Origin: Jejubacter sp036620675
GTDB taxonomy: Bacteria > Pseudomonadota > Gammaproteobacteria > Enterobacterales > Enterobacteriaceae
Length of the DNA: 64,000 nt
Strand: one strand, 5' to 3'
Assembly: GCA_036620675.1 (NCBI GenBank)
Contig: JAZHEE010000007.1
The translations under genes were made by a program, and so were the position numbers. The notes beneath the pieces were generated by a model, which had not been told where the DNA came from, searched no databases, and was given only the letters and a program-made list of their open reading frames with translations. Below, one piece after another: positions 53,329-62,783 of this stretch (its first letter is position 1; every line of letters starts with the position of its first letter).

Positions 53329-56300
53329 ATGAAAAGAATGTTAATTAACGCAACTCAGCAGGAAGAGTTGCGTGTTGCCCTGGTCGATGGGCAGCGTCTG
53401 TACGACCTGGACATCGAAAGCCCGGGGCATGAACAGAAAAAAGCGAACATCTACAAAGGTAAAATCACCCGCATAGAACCCAGCCTGGAAGCGGCATTCG
53501 TCGACTATGGCGCCGAACGTCATGGCTTCCTTCCCCTCAAAGAGATCGCCCGCGAATACTTCCCCGGCTGCTACTCCGCACATGGTCGTCCCAACATTAA
53601 GGATGTACTGCGCGAAGGTCAGGAAGTGATCGTGCAAATCGATAAAGAAGAGCGTGGCAACAAAGGCGCCGCGCTGACCACCTTTATCAGCCTGGCAGGC
53701 AGCTATCTGGTGCTGATGCCTAACAATCCGCGTGCCGGCGGTATTTCACGCCGTATCGAAGGCGACGACCGTACCGAACTTAAAGAGGCGCTGGCGTCTC
53801 TGGAAGTGCCGGACGGCATGGGACTCATCGTTCGCACCGCAGGAGTCGGCAAATCGGCCGAAGCGCTGCAGTGGGACTTAAGTTTCCGCCTTAAGCACTG
53901 GGAAGCCATTAAAAAGGCCGCTGAAAGCCGCCCTGCTCCGTTCCTGATCCACCAGGAAAGCAACGTTATCGTGCGTGCGTTTCGCGACTATCTGCGCCAG
54001 GACATTGGCGAGATTCTGATCGACAACCCGAAAGTGCTTGAACTGGCGCGTCAGCATATCGCCGCGCTGGGCCGTCCCGACTTCAGCAGCAAGATCAAGC
54101 TATATACCGGCGAAATTCCGCTGTTCAGCCATTATCAGATAGAGTCCCAGATCGAGTCCGCCTTCCAGCGAGAAGTGCGTCTGCCTTCCGGCGGCTCTAT
54201 CGTTATCGACACTACCGAAGCGCTGACCGCTATTGATATCAACTCCGCACGCGCCACCCGCGGCGGCGATATCGAAGAGACCGCCTTTAATACCAATCTG
54301 GAAGCAGCCGATGAGATCGCCCGCCAGCTGCGTCTGCGCGACCTTGGCGGCCTGATCGTCATCGACTTTATCGATATGACGCCGGTACGCCACCAGCGCG
54401 CCGTCGAAAATCGCCTGCGTGAAGCCGTACGCCAGGATCGCGCTCGCATCCAGATCAGCCATATTTCCCGCTTTGGCCTGCTGGAAATGTCGCGTCAGCG
54501 TCTTAGCCCGTCGCTGGGTGAATCCAGCCACCACGTGTGCCCGCGCTGTAGCGGCACCGGCACCATCCGCGACAACGAATCGCTGTCACTCTCCATTCTG
54601 CGCCTGATCGAAGAAGAGGCCCTGAAGGAGAACACCAAAGAGGTGCACGCCATCGTTCCGGTGCCGATCGCCTCTTACCTGCTCAATGAGAAGCGCGAAG
54701 CGGTCAACGCTATCGAAAAGCGCCAGGGTGGCGTGCGCTGCGTCATCGTTCCGAGCGATCAGATGCAGACCCCGCACTACTCGGTACTGCGGGTTCGCAG
54801 CGGCGAAGAGACTAATACGCTGAGCTACAAGCTGCCTAAGCTGCACGAAGAAGAGATGGCGATGCCATCTGCCGATGACTTCCCGGAGCGTCGTACCCCG
54901 GAACAGCCGGCGCTGGCAGCCTTCGTGATGCCGGAAGTACCACCTCTACCGAGTGAGTCGGCCCCTGCTGCGGCGAGCCAGCCGCAAAAAACGCCCGCCG
55001 CCGCGCCAGGCCTGGTCAGCCGCCTGTTTGGCGCGTTGAAGAAGGTCTTCGCCGGCGAGCCGGAAGCGGAAGCCCCGGAGAAACCGGCCGAGGAAGCGCC
55101 GAAGAAACCGGAAGGTCGCCAGGATCGCCGTAACAACAACCGCCGCCAGAACAATCGTCGCGACCGCGGCGAACGCAATGAACGCGGCAACCGCGATCGT
55201 GATAATCGCGAAACCCGCGAGAATCGTGATAATCGCGAGAATCGTGATAACCGCGAAAATCGTGAAGAGAACCGCCGTAATCGTCGCCAGGCGCAGCAGC
55301 AAAATGCCGACGTTCAGAAGCCTCAGACTACCGCAGAAGCAGGCGAAGGCGAGAAAAGCCGCGAGCCACGCCGCGAACGTAATCGTCGCCGCAACAACGA
55401 CGAGAAGCGTCAGGCCACGCAGGAAGCCAAAGCCACACAGCAGCAGGTTGAACCTCAGAGTGAAGCCACTGGCGAAGAGCGTAAGTCTGAAGAGCGCGTT
55501 CAGGTCATGCCGCGCCGTAAACAGCGCCAGCTGAGCAAAAAAGTGCGCATTACCGACGGCGCCGACGAAAGCGTACTGGCCGATGATATTCAGGCCAGCA
55601 CCGAAGTTGCGACTATCCCGCTGCCGGCTATTGTGGAAGGCGAAACCACGAAAGTGGCTGAAAAACCTGAAGAGCAGGCGCAGCAGCGCAGCGAAGCGGG
55701 TGAGGAAAATGCCGACTCCCGCAACGAAAATAACGCAGGTATGCCGCGTCGTTCGCGTCGTTCGCCGCGCCATCTGCGGGTTAGCGGTCAGCGCCGTCGC
55801 CGCTATCGCGATGAGCGTTATCCAGGTCAGTCGCCAATGCCGATTGCCACGGGCTGCGCTTCTCCGGAACTGGCTTCCGGCAAGGTATGGATCAACTACC
55901 CGGTAAACCGTGTCCAGGAGCAGGAGCTGCCGGAACAGCATACCCATTCCGATCAGCCGATTATTCCGCCGGTTCATCCGCAAAGTGAAGCCGAAGCGCA
56001 GGTACTGGAGGTAGTGCCGGAACAGACGATTGTTAAAACCGAACATCCGGAAGCGATCGCTGCGCCGGTAGAGGAAGCACCGCATCTTATCGCCGAAAGC
56101 GACGAAGCCACCGCTGAGCGCATGGTCGAAGAAGCGGTTCCGGCTGAAGAGCACGAGCCGCCGATGACCGCTGGTGGTAAGCCTGCGAAGATAGTACCGC
56201 GTCAGGAAGAAGCGACTGCGCCGGTCGCCGAACCGCAGCCGGAAATCGTGGAGCCGTCTGAGGTTATCGCCCAGTCCAACGCTGAAGCACAGGCCGGGGC

Positions 56301-56661
56301 AGAACAACAGCCAGAAACCGCGGTTCAGCCGCTGCTACAGGCTGAAGAACAGCCGCAGGTTGAAGAACAGCCGCAGGTTGAAGCCGATCGGCCGGTTGAG
56401 GAAATGGTAGAGCCGGCGCCGGATGTTAAGGCTGCTGTTGCTCCGGTTGAACCACCTGCCGCAGTCACGCAGCAGCCGATCGCCAGCGGACATCACGCCA
56501 GTGCGCCAATGACCCGCGCCCCGGCGCCGGATTATGTCCCGGAGCCGCCGCGCCACAGCGACTGGGTTCGCCCGGCCTTTAACTTCGCCGGTAAAGGTGC
56601 CGCCGGGGGCCACAGCGCCACCCATCAGGCGACGGCTCCGGCGGGTAAACCGCAGCAGTAA
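53329..56661 (+). CDS. rne: Ribonuclease E
   Basis: 1110-residue endoribonuclease and degradosome scaffold. The catalytic half has the S1 domain (about 36-120), catalytic D303 and D346, and zinc-link C404-x2-C407. The C-terminal half has the membrane helix LVSRLFGALKKVF (about 560-575), Arg-rich region 1, Arg-rich region 2, an enolase-site-like CASPELASGKVWINYP, and the PNPase-binding tail APDYVPEPPRHSDWVRPAFNFAGKG. It is about 49 residues longer than E. coli (1061), partly through tandem RDNREN repeats at about 623-648. Confidence 0.98.
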   Translation: MKRMLINATQQEELRVALVDGQRLYDLDIESPGHEQKKANIYKGKITRIEPSLEAAFVDYGAERHGFLPLKEIAREYFPGCYSAHGRPNIKDVLREGQEVIVQIDKEERGNKGAALTTFISLAGSYLVLMPNNPRAGGISRRIEGDDRTELKEALASLEVPDGMGLIVRTAGVGKSAEALQWDLSFRLKHWEAIKKAAESRPAPFLIHQESNVIVRAFRDYLRQDIGEILIDNPKVLELARQHIAALGRPDFSSKIKLYTGEIPLFSHYQIESQIESAFQREVRLPSGGSIVIDTTEALTAIDINSARATRGGDIEETAFNTNLEAADEIARQLRLRDLGGLIVIDFIDMTPVRHQRAVENRLREAVRQDRARIQISHISRFGLLEMSRQRLSPSLGESSHHVCPRCSGTGTIRDNESLSLSILRLIEEEALKENTKEVHAIVPVPIASYLLNEKREAVNAIEKRQGGVRCVIVPSDQMQTPHYSVLRVRSGEETNTLSYKLPKLHEEEMAMPSADDFPERRTPEQPALAAFVMPEVPPLPSESAPAAASQPQKTPAAAPGLVSRLFGALKKVFAGEPEAEAPEKPAEEAPKKPEGRQDRRNNNRRQNNRRDRGERNERGNRDRDNRETRENRDNRENRDNRENREENRRNRRQAQQQNADVQKPQTTAEAGEGEKSREPRRERNRRRNNDEKRQATQEAKATQQQVEPQSEATGEERKSEERVQVMPRRKQRQLSKKVRITDGADESVLADDIQASTEVATIPLPAIVEGETTKVAEKPEEQAQQRSEAGEENADSRNENNAGMPRRSRRSPRHLRVSGQRRRRYRDERYPGQSPMPIATGCASPELASGKVWINYPVNRVQEQELPEQHTHSDQPIIPPVHPQSEAEAQVLEVVPEQTIVKTEHPEAIAAPVEEAPHLIAESDEATAERMVEEAVPAEEHEPPMTAGGKPAKIVPRQEEATAPVAEPQPEIVEPSEVIAQSNAEAQAGAEQQPETAVQPLLQAEEQPQVEEQPQVEADRPVEEMVEPAPDVKAAVAPVEPPAAVTQQPIASGHHASAPMTRAPAPDYVPEPPRHSDWVRPAFNFAGKGAAGGHSATHQATAPAGKPQQ

Positions 56662-56679
56662 CCCCGACCTTAATACGCC

Positions 56680-56710
56680 AAAGCCGACCTGCAAAGGTCG
56701 GCTTTTTTAT
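56680..56710 (+). terminator. Terminator after rne
   Basis: AAGCCGACCT-GCAA-AGGTCGGCTT followed by TTTTATT, 20 bp after the rne stop: a strong Rho-independent terminator. Confidence 0.93.
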
Positions 56711-56974
56711 TGTTTATAAGAAACAGCCTGGCGTTGTCACATTATGTTTATCGCTTCCCCCCACTCCCGTTTCCGCGCAGGTGAACCAGCCTCAATAAAC
56801 TTGTCTGTTTACGCTGGACATAAAAAAGGTTCATTGCCGGTGCGCGTAGCCTGTTCGAAAGTGGCAGCCGTAAACCGGCAGAATATGATGGAACGCTGAA
56901 CTGTTCCGTTTATTTTGAAGCGCGGCTTCTCTTTTGAGCTATAACGCCAGTTTCCTGCCAGTCCGCGATAAACC
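56711..56974. other. Gene-free rne-murJ junction
   Basis: Between the two terminators of the convergent rne and murJ genes nothing coding was recognised. In K-12 this is where the flagellar flgN-flgM-flgA-flgB...L genes lie. No flg remnant was recognised by eye. Confidence 0.75.
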
Positions 56975-57005
56975 TAAAAAAACCCGGTCAGCAACGCTGG
57001 CCGGG
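56975..57005 (-). terminator. Terminator after murJ
   Basis: On the minus strand CCCGGCCAG / CTGACCGGG pairs with a 5-nt loop and is followed by TTTTTTTAGG, 20 bp after the murJ stop. Confidence 0.9.
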
Positions 57006-57025
57006 CCGGATATGAATCATTCAAT

Positions 57026-58561
57026 CTACAGGGTACGACGGGCAAAATCCCGGGGACGAAAGCCTAACAGCGCCAGCGTGGCAAAGTAAGCCACGATACC
57101 CACCGCCACCACCGCCATCAGGCGCAGCAGTCGATACGGCATCCCCCCCAGCGACCACTCAGGCATCACGCAGAGCATTCCCACCAGCGCCGCCGCCATC
57201 ACCACCACAGCAACCACCAGCCGGATAAGAAAACCCAGCCAGCCCGGCTGCGGTGTGAAAATATCCTGTTTGCGCAACTGCCAGTATAGCAGGCTGGCGT
57301 TCAGGCACGCGGCCAGACCGATAGAGAGCGCCAGACCGGCATGCTTCAACGGGCCAATAAACGCCAGGTTCATCAACTGCGTCATAATCAGGGTCACAAT
57401 GGCAATCTTAACCGGGGTTTTGATATCCTGGCGCGAATAAAAGCCCGGCGCCAGCACCTTCACCACAATCAGCCCCATCAGACCTACGGCATAGGCCACC
57501 AGTGCCCGCTGGGTCATCGCGGCATCGAAAGCGCTGAATTTCCCATACTGGAACAGCGAAACGGTCAGCGGCTTAGCCAGCACCCCTAACGCCACGGCGC
57601 TGGGCAACGCCAGCAGAAAACAGAGCCGCAGCCCCCAGTCCATCAGGCGGCAGTATTCGTCATGGTTGCCGCTGGCAAAGCTTTTCGAGAGCGACGGTAG
57701 CAGAATAGTCCCCAGCGCCACACCCAGCACGCCAGAAGGGAACTCCATCAGGCGATCGGCATAGTACATCCAGGAAACCGAGCCGGAGACCAGAAATGAG
57801 GCGAAAATGGTGTTAATGATTAGTGAGATCTGACTGACCGAAACGCCGAGAATCGCCGGGCCCATCTGCCTCACTACCCGCAACGCCCCGGCGTTTTTAA
57901 AGCTCACGCGCGGCAGCACCAGCATACCTATCTTCTTCAGATGCGGCAGTTGATAGAACAGCTGTAATACGCCACCCGCGGTCACGGCCCAACCCAGCGC
58001 CAGAACTGGTGGATTAAAGTAAGGCGCGGCAAACAGTGCGAAGCAAATCATACTGATATTCAGCAGCGTGGGCGCAAAAGCCGGTACCGAAAAACGATTC
58101 CAGGTGTTAAGAATTGCCCCCACCAGCGAAGCCAGCGAGATCAGCAGAATGTAGGGAAAGGTAATGCGCAGCAGCTGGCTGGTCAGGTTAAATTTATCCG
58201 CCGTATCGGCAAATCCCGGCGCCGTCACCATAATCACCCAGGGTGCCGCCAGCATGCCTGCGATAGTCACCACCGCCAGCGCCAGGGTCAGCAGCCCGGA
58301 AACATAGGCGACGAACAGGCGGGTCGCCTCCTCACCCTCTTTACTCTTATACTCCGCCAGGATAGGAACAAAAGCCTGGGAAAAGGCCCCTTCGGCGAAA
58401 ATGCGTCTCAGCAGATTGGGAAGTTTAAACGCGACAAAGAAGGCATCTGTTGCCATGCCAGCGCCAAAGGCGCGCGCGACAATGGCATCGCGCGCAAAAC
58501 CCAGCACGCGTGAAAACATGGTCATAGAGCTGACAGCCGCCAGCGATTTTAATAAGTTCAT
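57026..58561 (-). CDS. murJ: Lipid II flippase MurJ
   Basis: 511-residue MOP-superfamily inner-membrane protein with about 14 membrane segments that moves lipid II to the periplasmic side for wall synthesis. The MNLLKSLAAVSSMTMFSRVLGFARD start, with the essential Arg residues in the first helices, FRRIFAEGAFSQAFVPI, and the central PxxxG elements match E. coli MurJ, which has the same length. Confidence 0.98.
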   Translation of the reverse strand: MNLLKSLAAVSSMTMFSRVLGFARDAIVARAFGAGMATDAFFVAFKLPNLLRRIFAEGAFSQAFVPILAEYKSKEGEEATRLFVAYVSGLLTLALAVVTIAGMLAAPWVIMVTAPGFADTADKFNLTSQLLRITFPYILLISLASLVGAILNTWNRFSVPAFAPTLLNISMICFALFAAPYFNPPVLALGWAVTAGGVLQLFYQLPHLKKIGMLVLPRVSFKNAGALRVVRQMGPAILGVSVSQISLIINTIFASFLVSGSVSWMYYADRLMEFPSGVLGVALGTILLPSLSKSFASGNHDEYCRLMDWGLRLCFLLALPSAVALGVLAKPLTVSLFQYGKFSAFDAAMTQRALVAYAVGLMGLIVVKVLAPGFYSRQDIKTPVKIAIVTLIMTQLMNLAFIGPLKHAGLALSIGLAACLNASLLYWQLRKQDIFTPQPGWLGFLIRLVVAVVVMAAALVGMLCVMPEWSLGGMPYRLLRLMAVVAVGIVAYFATLALLGFRPRDFARRTL

Positions 58562-58675
58562 GGATCCCTTGTTCCATAGACAACGCCGGCGCCTGTGCCA
58601 CAGGCGCCGGTCAAATCAGGAGCGCTTAGTCTACCCGAGCTGAAATGAATTACTACCGACAGATGTTACCAGGGA

Positions 58676-59599
58676 TTATTCGCTGACGGCCTCGCGCCAC
58701 AGCTGTTCCACTACGCGCTGGGCGCGCAGCGCCTCTTCACCGGAGGTTTCCGGAACCGTCTGATTTGCCACACAATCAATAAAGTGGCGGGCGCAACCTG
58801 CAAAACCGCGCTGCTCCAGGGTGCTCTGCCAGCCGGGTACCGGCAGAGTTACCACGCCAGCGCCCCGCTCTTCGCGCCACTCGCGCATATCGGTTACCTC
58901 AAGCCAACCGCCGTCGGTCACCATCTGTATCTGTTCACGCTGACTGCCCGCCCGGCGATGCATACAGGTGGTGACCTGAAGCTGGGAACGCTGGAAGTGG
59001 TGTTCAGCCCATAGCATCTGCCCTTCCTCATTGGTGCGAATCGCGCCGCTGACCAGTTTGGTATCGCCGCCGGCCAGCCACAGAGCAGTATCCACCAGAT
59101 GCAGGTAGTCGTCGAGCAGCGTAAAGCGCAGATCGCCAGGACCTATGCTGTCGCTACGGTGTTTATCCATACGCAACGACGCCAGTTCGCCTGACGCCGC
59201 CTTTAACGCCCGGTAGCGCGGCGCGAAGCGACGATTAAAGCCGACCATCAACGCCAGCCGCCGCTGGCTGGCCTGCGCCACCAGCTTCTCGGCTTCGCTC
59301 AGATTTTCCGCCAGTGGTTTGTCCACGCAGACGTGAACGCCAGCGCGCAACAGTTCGCTAACCACCGCGTAGTGGCTGGCGGTCGCGCTGTGCACAAAGA
59401 CCGCGTCGCACTGCGCCGCCAGCGCCGATAACGACGAAAAGTAATCGATGCGATACATCTGACAGACAGGCAGCGCCCGTTCGCGGGTGGGGGAAAACGC
59501 GCCCACCAGTCGCCAGTCGCGGGCGGCGGACAGCACCGGCAGCCAGGCCTTCTGCGCAATACTGCCCAGCCCCACCACGCCAATTCGTAACTGCGCCAT
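58676..59599 (-). CDS. mviM: Gfo/Idh/MocA-family oxidoreductase MviM
   Basis: 307-residue NAD(P)-dependent oxidoreductase-like protein. The N-terminal Rossmann motif is GVVGLGSIAQKAWLP, the EKP-type catalytic segment reads VCVDKPLAEN, and the C-terminal domain ends in the usual alpha/beta fold. The substrate is unknown. It lies 3 bp after yceH, in one transcript toward murJ. Confidence 0.94.
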   Translation of the reverse strand: MAQLRIGVVGLGSIAQKAWLPVLSAARDWRLVGAFSPTRERALPVCQMYRIDYFSSLSALAAQCDAVFVHSATASHYAVVSELLRAGVHVCVDKPLAENLSEAEKLVAQASQRRLALMVGFNRRFAPRYRALKAASGELASLRMDKHRSDSIGPGDLRFTLLDDYLHLVDTALWLAGGDTKLVSGAIRTNEEGQMLWAEHHFQRSQLQVTTCMHRRAGSQREQIQMVTDGGWLEVTDMREWREERGAGVVTLPVPGWQSTLEQRGFAGCARHFIDCVANQTVPETSGEEALRAQRVVEQLWREAVSE

Positions 59600-59602
59600 C
59601 GC

Positions 59603-60250
59603 TTAATCTCCCAAATGCGCCAGCAGAGAATCGAGACGCGCTTTCAGCGCCGCCACCTCCTGCTCCAGGTGTTCCACGCGCTCCGCCAGCCCGGGCTCGC
59701 CAGTCGGCAGTTCGACGCTGTCCGTCGTGGCCGCCGTCACTTCGCCGCAAAACAGGTGCATATAACGGCTTTCGCGCTTGCCCGCTTCGCGCGCCAGTCG
59801 TACCACGAAAGGGCCGTCTTCGCGCCGGGCCAGCCGTTCCAGAGCGTTTTCCAGCTCCACCATATCGGCGAATTCGTGCATCCGGGCGCAGCGGCTGCGC
59901 AGTTCGCCGGGGGTCTGGGCGCCGCGCAGCAACAGCGTCGTGACCAGCGCCACCTCCGCCGGTGAAAGCTTAAGGTCGCCAAAGGCCGAGTTGCAAAAGC
60001 GCTGCTCATATTTAGTCACCCGATTGCCGAAACCGCTCTGGGTGCTGACGTAATGGCGTTTGACCAGTTCGTCCAGCGTCTCCTGAACTTCGCTACTGGA
60101 AAGATTCATGACCGGGTCGCGGTTGGTTTTTTGATTACAGGCGACAACGACGCCGTTCAGAGACATCGGGTATTGGTCCGGGGTGGTGACCTGCTTTTCC
60201 AGCAGGCAGCCAATCAGGCGGGCCTGAGTCGGGCTGAACTGATACTTCAT
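59603..60250 (-). CDS. yceH: UPF0502/DUF480 family protein YceH
   Basis: 215-residue protein with two winged-helix-like repeats: ARLIGCLLEKQVTTPDQYPMSLN at the start and AEVALVTTLLLRGAQTPGELRSR in the middle. The C-terminal segment AERVEHLEQEVAALKARLDSLLAHL is a heptad-patterned coiled coil. Matches E. coli YceH; function unknown. Confidence 0.94.
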   Translation of the reverse strand: MKYQFSPTQARLIGCLLEKQVTTPDQYPMSLNGVVVACNQKTNRDPVMNLSSSEVQETLDELVKRHYVSTQSGFGNRVTKYEQRFCNSAFGDLKLSPAEVALVTTLLLRGAQTPGELRSRCARMHEFADMVELENALERLARREDGPFVVRLAREAGKRESRYMHLFCGEVTAATTDSVELPTGEPGLAERVEHLEQEVAALKARLDSLLAHLGD

Positions 60251-60271
60251 TTGCTCTCCTTTAAACGGGCG

Positions 60272-60856
60272 TTACCGGCCAGGAACCCATGACGGGGTCG
60301 TCAGCGCCGTCAGCACATGATCGCGCCAGACGCCATTAATCAGCAGGTAGTCGTGGGCATAGCCCTCTTTTTTGAATCCCAGCCTGGCGAGCAGCGCACC
60401 ACTGCGCTGATTATGGGGCATATAGTTGGCCATAATACGATGGATATGCTGGGTACGCTGCATATAACGGATGGCGGAAGTCAGCGCCTCGAACATCAGT
60501 CCCTGCCCCTGCCATTTTTCGCCCAGCGAATAGCCCAGATAGCAGGCGTGAAAAGAGCCGCGCACCACGTTAGAGAAGTTGGCGACGCCGCGAATCTCCT
60601 GTTCATCTGGATCCAGCAGGGCAAAGTAGAATGCGCTGCCCTGACGATGCAGCTCTTCGATCATCGACAAACGCGGCTGCCAGCCAGAAGGGTAACAGTG
60701 GCTTTCGTCGCGCACCGGCTCCCAGGGTTTAAGAAACCGGCGATTCTCCGCATAATAGTCGGCCAGCCGCCAGGCATCTCTGGCGTGAACCAGTCGCACG
60801 ACCAGACGCTCTGTAGTGAGCCGCACCTTCGGTACATGACTACGGTAGCCAAACAT
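60272..60856 (-). CDS. rimJ: Ribosomal protein S5 N-alanine acetyltransferase RimJ
   Basis: 194-residue GNAT acetyltransferase, the same length as E. coli RimJ. The acetyl-CoA loop is in LGYSLGEKWQGQGLMFEAL (QGQG), and RIMANYMPHNQRSGALLARLGFKKEGYA is conserved. It acetylates the N-terminus of ribosomal protein S5 and helps 30S assembly. 21 bp upstream of yceH. Confidence 0.97.
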   Translation of the reverse strand: MFGYRSHVPKVRLTTERLVVRLVHARDAWRLADYYAENRRFLKPWEPVRDESHCYPSGWQPRLSMIEELHRQGSAFYFALLDPDEQEIRGVANFSNVVRGSFHACYLGYSLGEKWQGQGLMFEALTSAIRYMQRTQHIHRIMANYMPHNQRSGALLARLGFKKEGYAHDYLLINGVWRDHVLTALTTPSWVPGR

Positions 60857-60994
60857 CTTATCCCCTGTCTCCTTATCTCATTATGTTTGTCGCACTGGCT
60901 CTCTGGCTCAGCGCCTGCCTACTATAAACGCCCGCTAACCCCCGTGAAAACAGCAACATGCCGCTTTTTTGCGCCCACTCGCCCTTTGCACCGT

Positions 60995-61855
60995 TCAGGC
61001 GTTAAGCCAGGCATCGTGTAGGCGCTGAAGATCGATTTTCTTCATCTGATACAGCGCCTGCATCACCTGATACGCCTTATGCTGCTGGCGACCATCCAGC
61101 AGCATCGGCATCTCCCGCGGCAGAATCTGCCAGCACTGGCCGAACGCGTCCTGTAGCCAGCCGCAGGCTATCTCCTGACCGCCTTCGCCCAGCCGCTTCC
61201 ATAGCCGGTCAATTTCGTTCTGACTATCGCACCAGACACAAAACGAAAAGGCGCTGGAGAGGGTAAAGCCGTGGGGGTAATCACTTTCCTGCATCAGGAA
61301 GGGCTGGCCGCACAACAGGAATCGCGACTGCTGGATGGTTCCATCGGGATTAAGAATAGCTTCATCCCGCTCACAGGGCAGCAGTGTACTCCCCCAGGCG
61401 GCGATCGCCTCATTCCCCCGACCATACAGCGCGTCGCAGAACATTATTCCAGGTGCTATCTCATCGTAGTCCGCCAGCCGTAACTGCCAGTTAAGTCCGA
61501 AAGGGTCCTCCAGCCAGCCGAAGCAGTCGCTAAAGGGGTAGCTGTCCAGCGGCATCATAACCTTTCCCCCGGTACTTAACGCCGTCCACAGCTGCTCAAG
61601 CCGTTCACGGGAAGTACAGGTGACGCGCAGAAACTGGGCGGGAGTAAACGGCATTTGCGCATCGCCATTAAGTGCCAGCAGCTCACAATCCCAGAGGCTG
61701 AAATCCACGGTCATTATCGTTCCCCGAGGTAAATGACGATCGTCCGGATAGTAGTTACGCATCCGCTCATGGCCTTTTTCAAATGCCTGCAACCAGAAAC
61801 TGACCGCTTCCTGCGCCCGTTCCTGCAACCACAGACAGGGTACGATTTTGTTCAT
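60995..61855 (-). CDS. Two-domain VOC (PhnB-like) protein
   Basis: 286 residues made of two similar VOC/glyoxalase-fold modules of the PhnB/3-demethylubiquinone type. Module 1 starts NKIVPCLWLQERAQEAVSFW and has CFGWLEDPFGLNWQLR; module 2 starts IAPGIMFCDALYGRGNEAIAAW and has CGWLQDAFGQCWQILP. The repeated DPFG/DAFG-W motif marks the module ends. No enzyme activity is assigned. The ATG at 61855 has GAGGGGC upstream. In K-12 grxB and mdtH occupy this position. Confidence 0.82.
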   Translation of the reverse strand: MNKIVPCLWLQERAQEAVSFWLQAFEKGHERMRNYYPDDRHLPRGTIMTVDFSLWDCELLALNGDAQMPFTPAQFLRVTCTSRERLEQLWTALSTGGKVMMPLDSYPFSDCFGWLEDPFGLNWQLRLADYDEIAPGIMFCDALYGRGNEAIAAWGSTLLPCERDEAILNPDGTIQQSRFLLCGQPFLMQESDYPHGFTLSSAFSFCVWCDSQNEIDRLWKRLGEGGQEIACGWLQDAFGQCWQILPREMPMLLDGRQQHKAYQVMQALYQMKKIDLQRLHDAWLNA

Positions 61856-62100
61856 CTTGCCCCTCCTCTCCAGCCTTATCATTACTATAGTGCATGGAGA
61901 TCGGCTGGCTGGCCGGGCCGTCACAGCTCGCCCGAGACACGCACGTGTTATTGCCCCATGTCGAACGCCAACATCGCGGAGCATACGCCCCATTTCCGCC
62001 AAATAGCACTTTCAGCTTTTTCTGCTGGTTATCTTCCTGCTGGTGCAGGATGCTGCTTTATGTCAGGATCGGAGGATTCGGCATGCAAAAGAGGAATGCT

Positions 62101-62661
62101 ATGAAAAAGTTTGTAATGGCCGCGGCGCTGGTAATTGGCGGTCTGCTGGCAGGATGTAACCAGCTCACGTCTTATACTATCAGCGAGCAGGAGATTAATC
62201 AGGCGCTGGCGAAGCGTAATGACTTCTCCAAAGATATTGGCGTTCCCGGCGTGGCCGATGCCCATATCGTCCTGACCAATCTGGCCAGTAAAATCGGTCG
62301 CGAAGAACCGAATAAGGTAACGCTGACCGGTGATGCCCAATTGGATATGAGTTCACTATTCGGTAATCAGAAAGCCACCATGAAGCTAACGCTCAAGGCT
62401 GAGCCTTTCTTTAATGCCGAACAGGGCGCGATTTATCTGCGTGAAATGGAAGTGGTAGATACCACTATCGAGCCGCAAAAGATGGAATCGGTGCTTCAGA
62501 CTATCGTTCCTTATCTGAATCAGTCGTTGCGTAGCTACTTTAATCAGAAGCCAGCCTACGTTCTGAGTGAAGATCGCAGTAAAGGCGAAGCTATGGCGAA
62601 GAAATATGCCAAAGGCATTGAAGTGAAGCCTGGCGAAATTGTTATCCCCTTTACTGACTAA
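62101..62661 (+). CDS. yceB: YceB family lipoprotein
   Basis: 186-residue predicted outer-membrane lipoprotein, the same length as E. coli YceB. Signal MKKFVMAAALVIGGLLAGC with Cys19. The DUF1439 domain includes YTISEQEINQALAKRNDFSKDIGVPGVADAHI and ends KGIEVKPGEIVIPFTD. Function not established; the domain resembles lipid-binding folds. A longer frame upstream is not conserved. Confidence 0.95.
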   Translation: MKKFVMAAALVIGGLLAGCNQLTSYTISEQEINQALAKRNDFSKDIGVPGVADAHIVLTNLASKIGREEPNKVTLTGDAQLDMSSLFGNQKATMKLTLKAEPFFNAEQGAIYLREMEVVDTTIEPQKMESVLQTIVPYLNQSLRSYFNQKPAYVLSEDRSKGEAMAKKYAKGIEVKPGEIVIPFTD

Positions 62662-62671
62662 GCCCTCTTTT

Positions 62672-62698
62672 CCCCCCGGAAAATTTCACGCCGGGGGG
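62672..62698 (+). terminator. GC-rich hairpin after yceB
   Basis: CCCCCCGG / CCGGGGGG with an 11-nt loop begins 10 bp after the yceB stop and ends 5 bp before the PurR box of pyrC. No U-run follows, so termination is uncertain. Confidence 0.4.
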
Positions 62699-62703
62699 TG
62701 CAA

Positions 62704-62719
62704 AGGAAAACGTTTCCGC
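62704..62719 (+). promoter_or_regulatory. PurR operator of pyrC
   Basis: AGGAAAACGTTTCCGC is a 16-bp palindrome of PurR type and looks the same as the known E. coli pyrC operator. It implies purine repression of pyrC. The site is 65-80 bp upstream of the start codon. Confidence 0.8.
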
Positions 62720-62783
62720 TTATCCTTAGTGCCCGGCATAACCAGCCCCACCCGACCGATTTTCTTTAGCCGGAGCACCCTCC

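Noticed and set aside
54946..56307. 453-codon open frame antisense to rne
   Set aside because: It mirrors the repetitive GC-rich third-position pattern of rne on the other strand; the product is Arg/Phe/Leu-rich with no recognisable domain.
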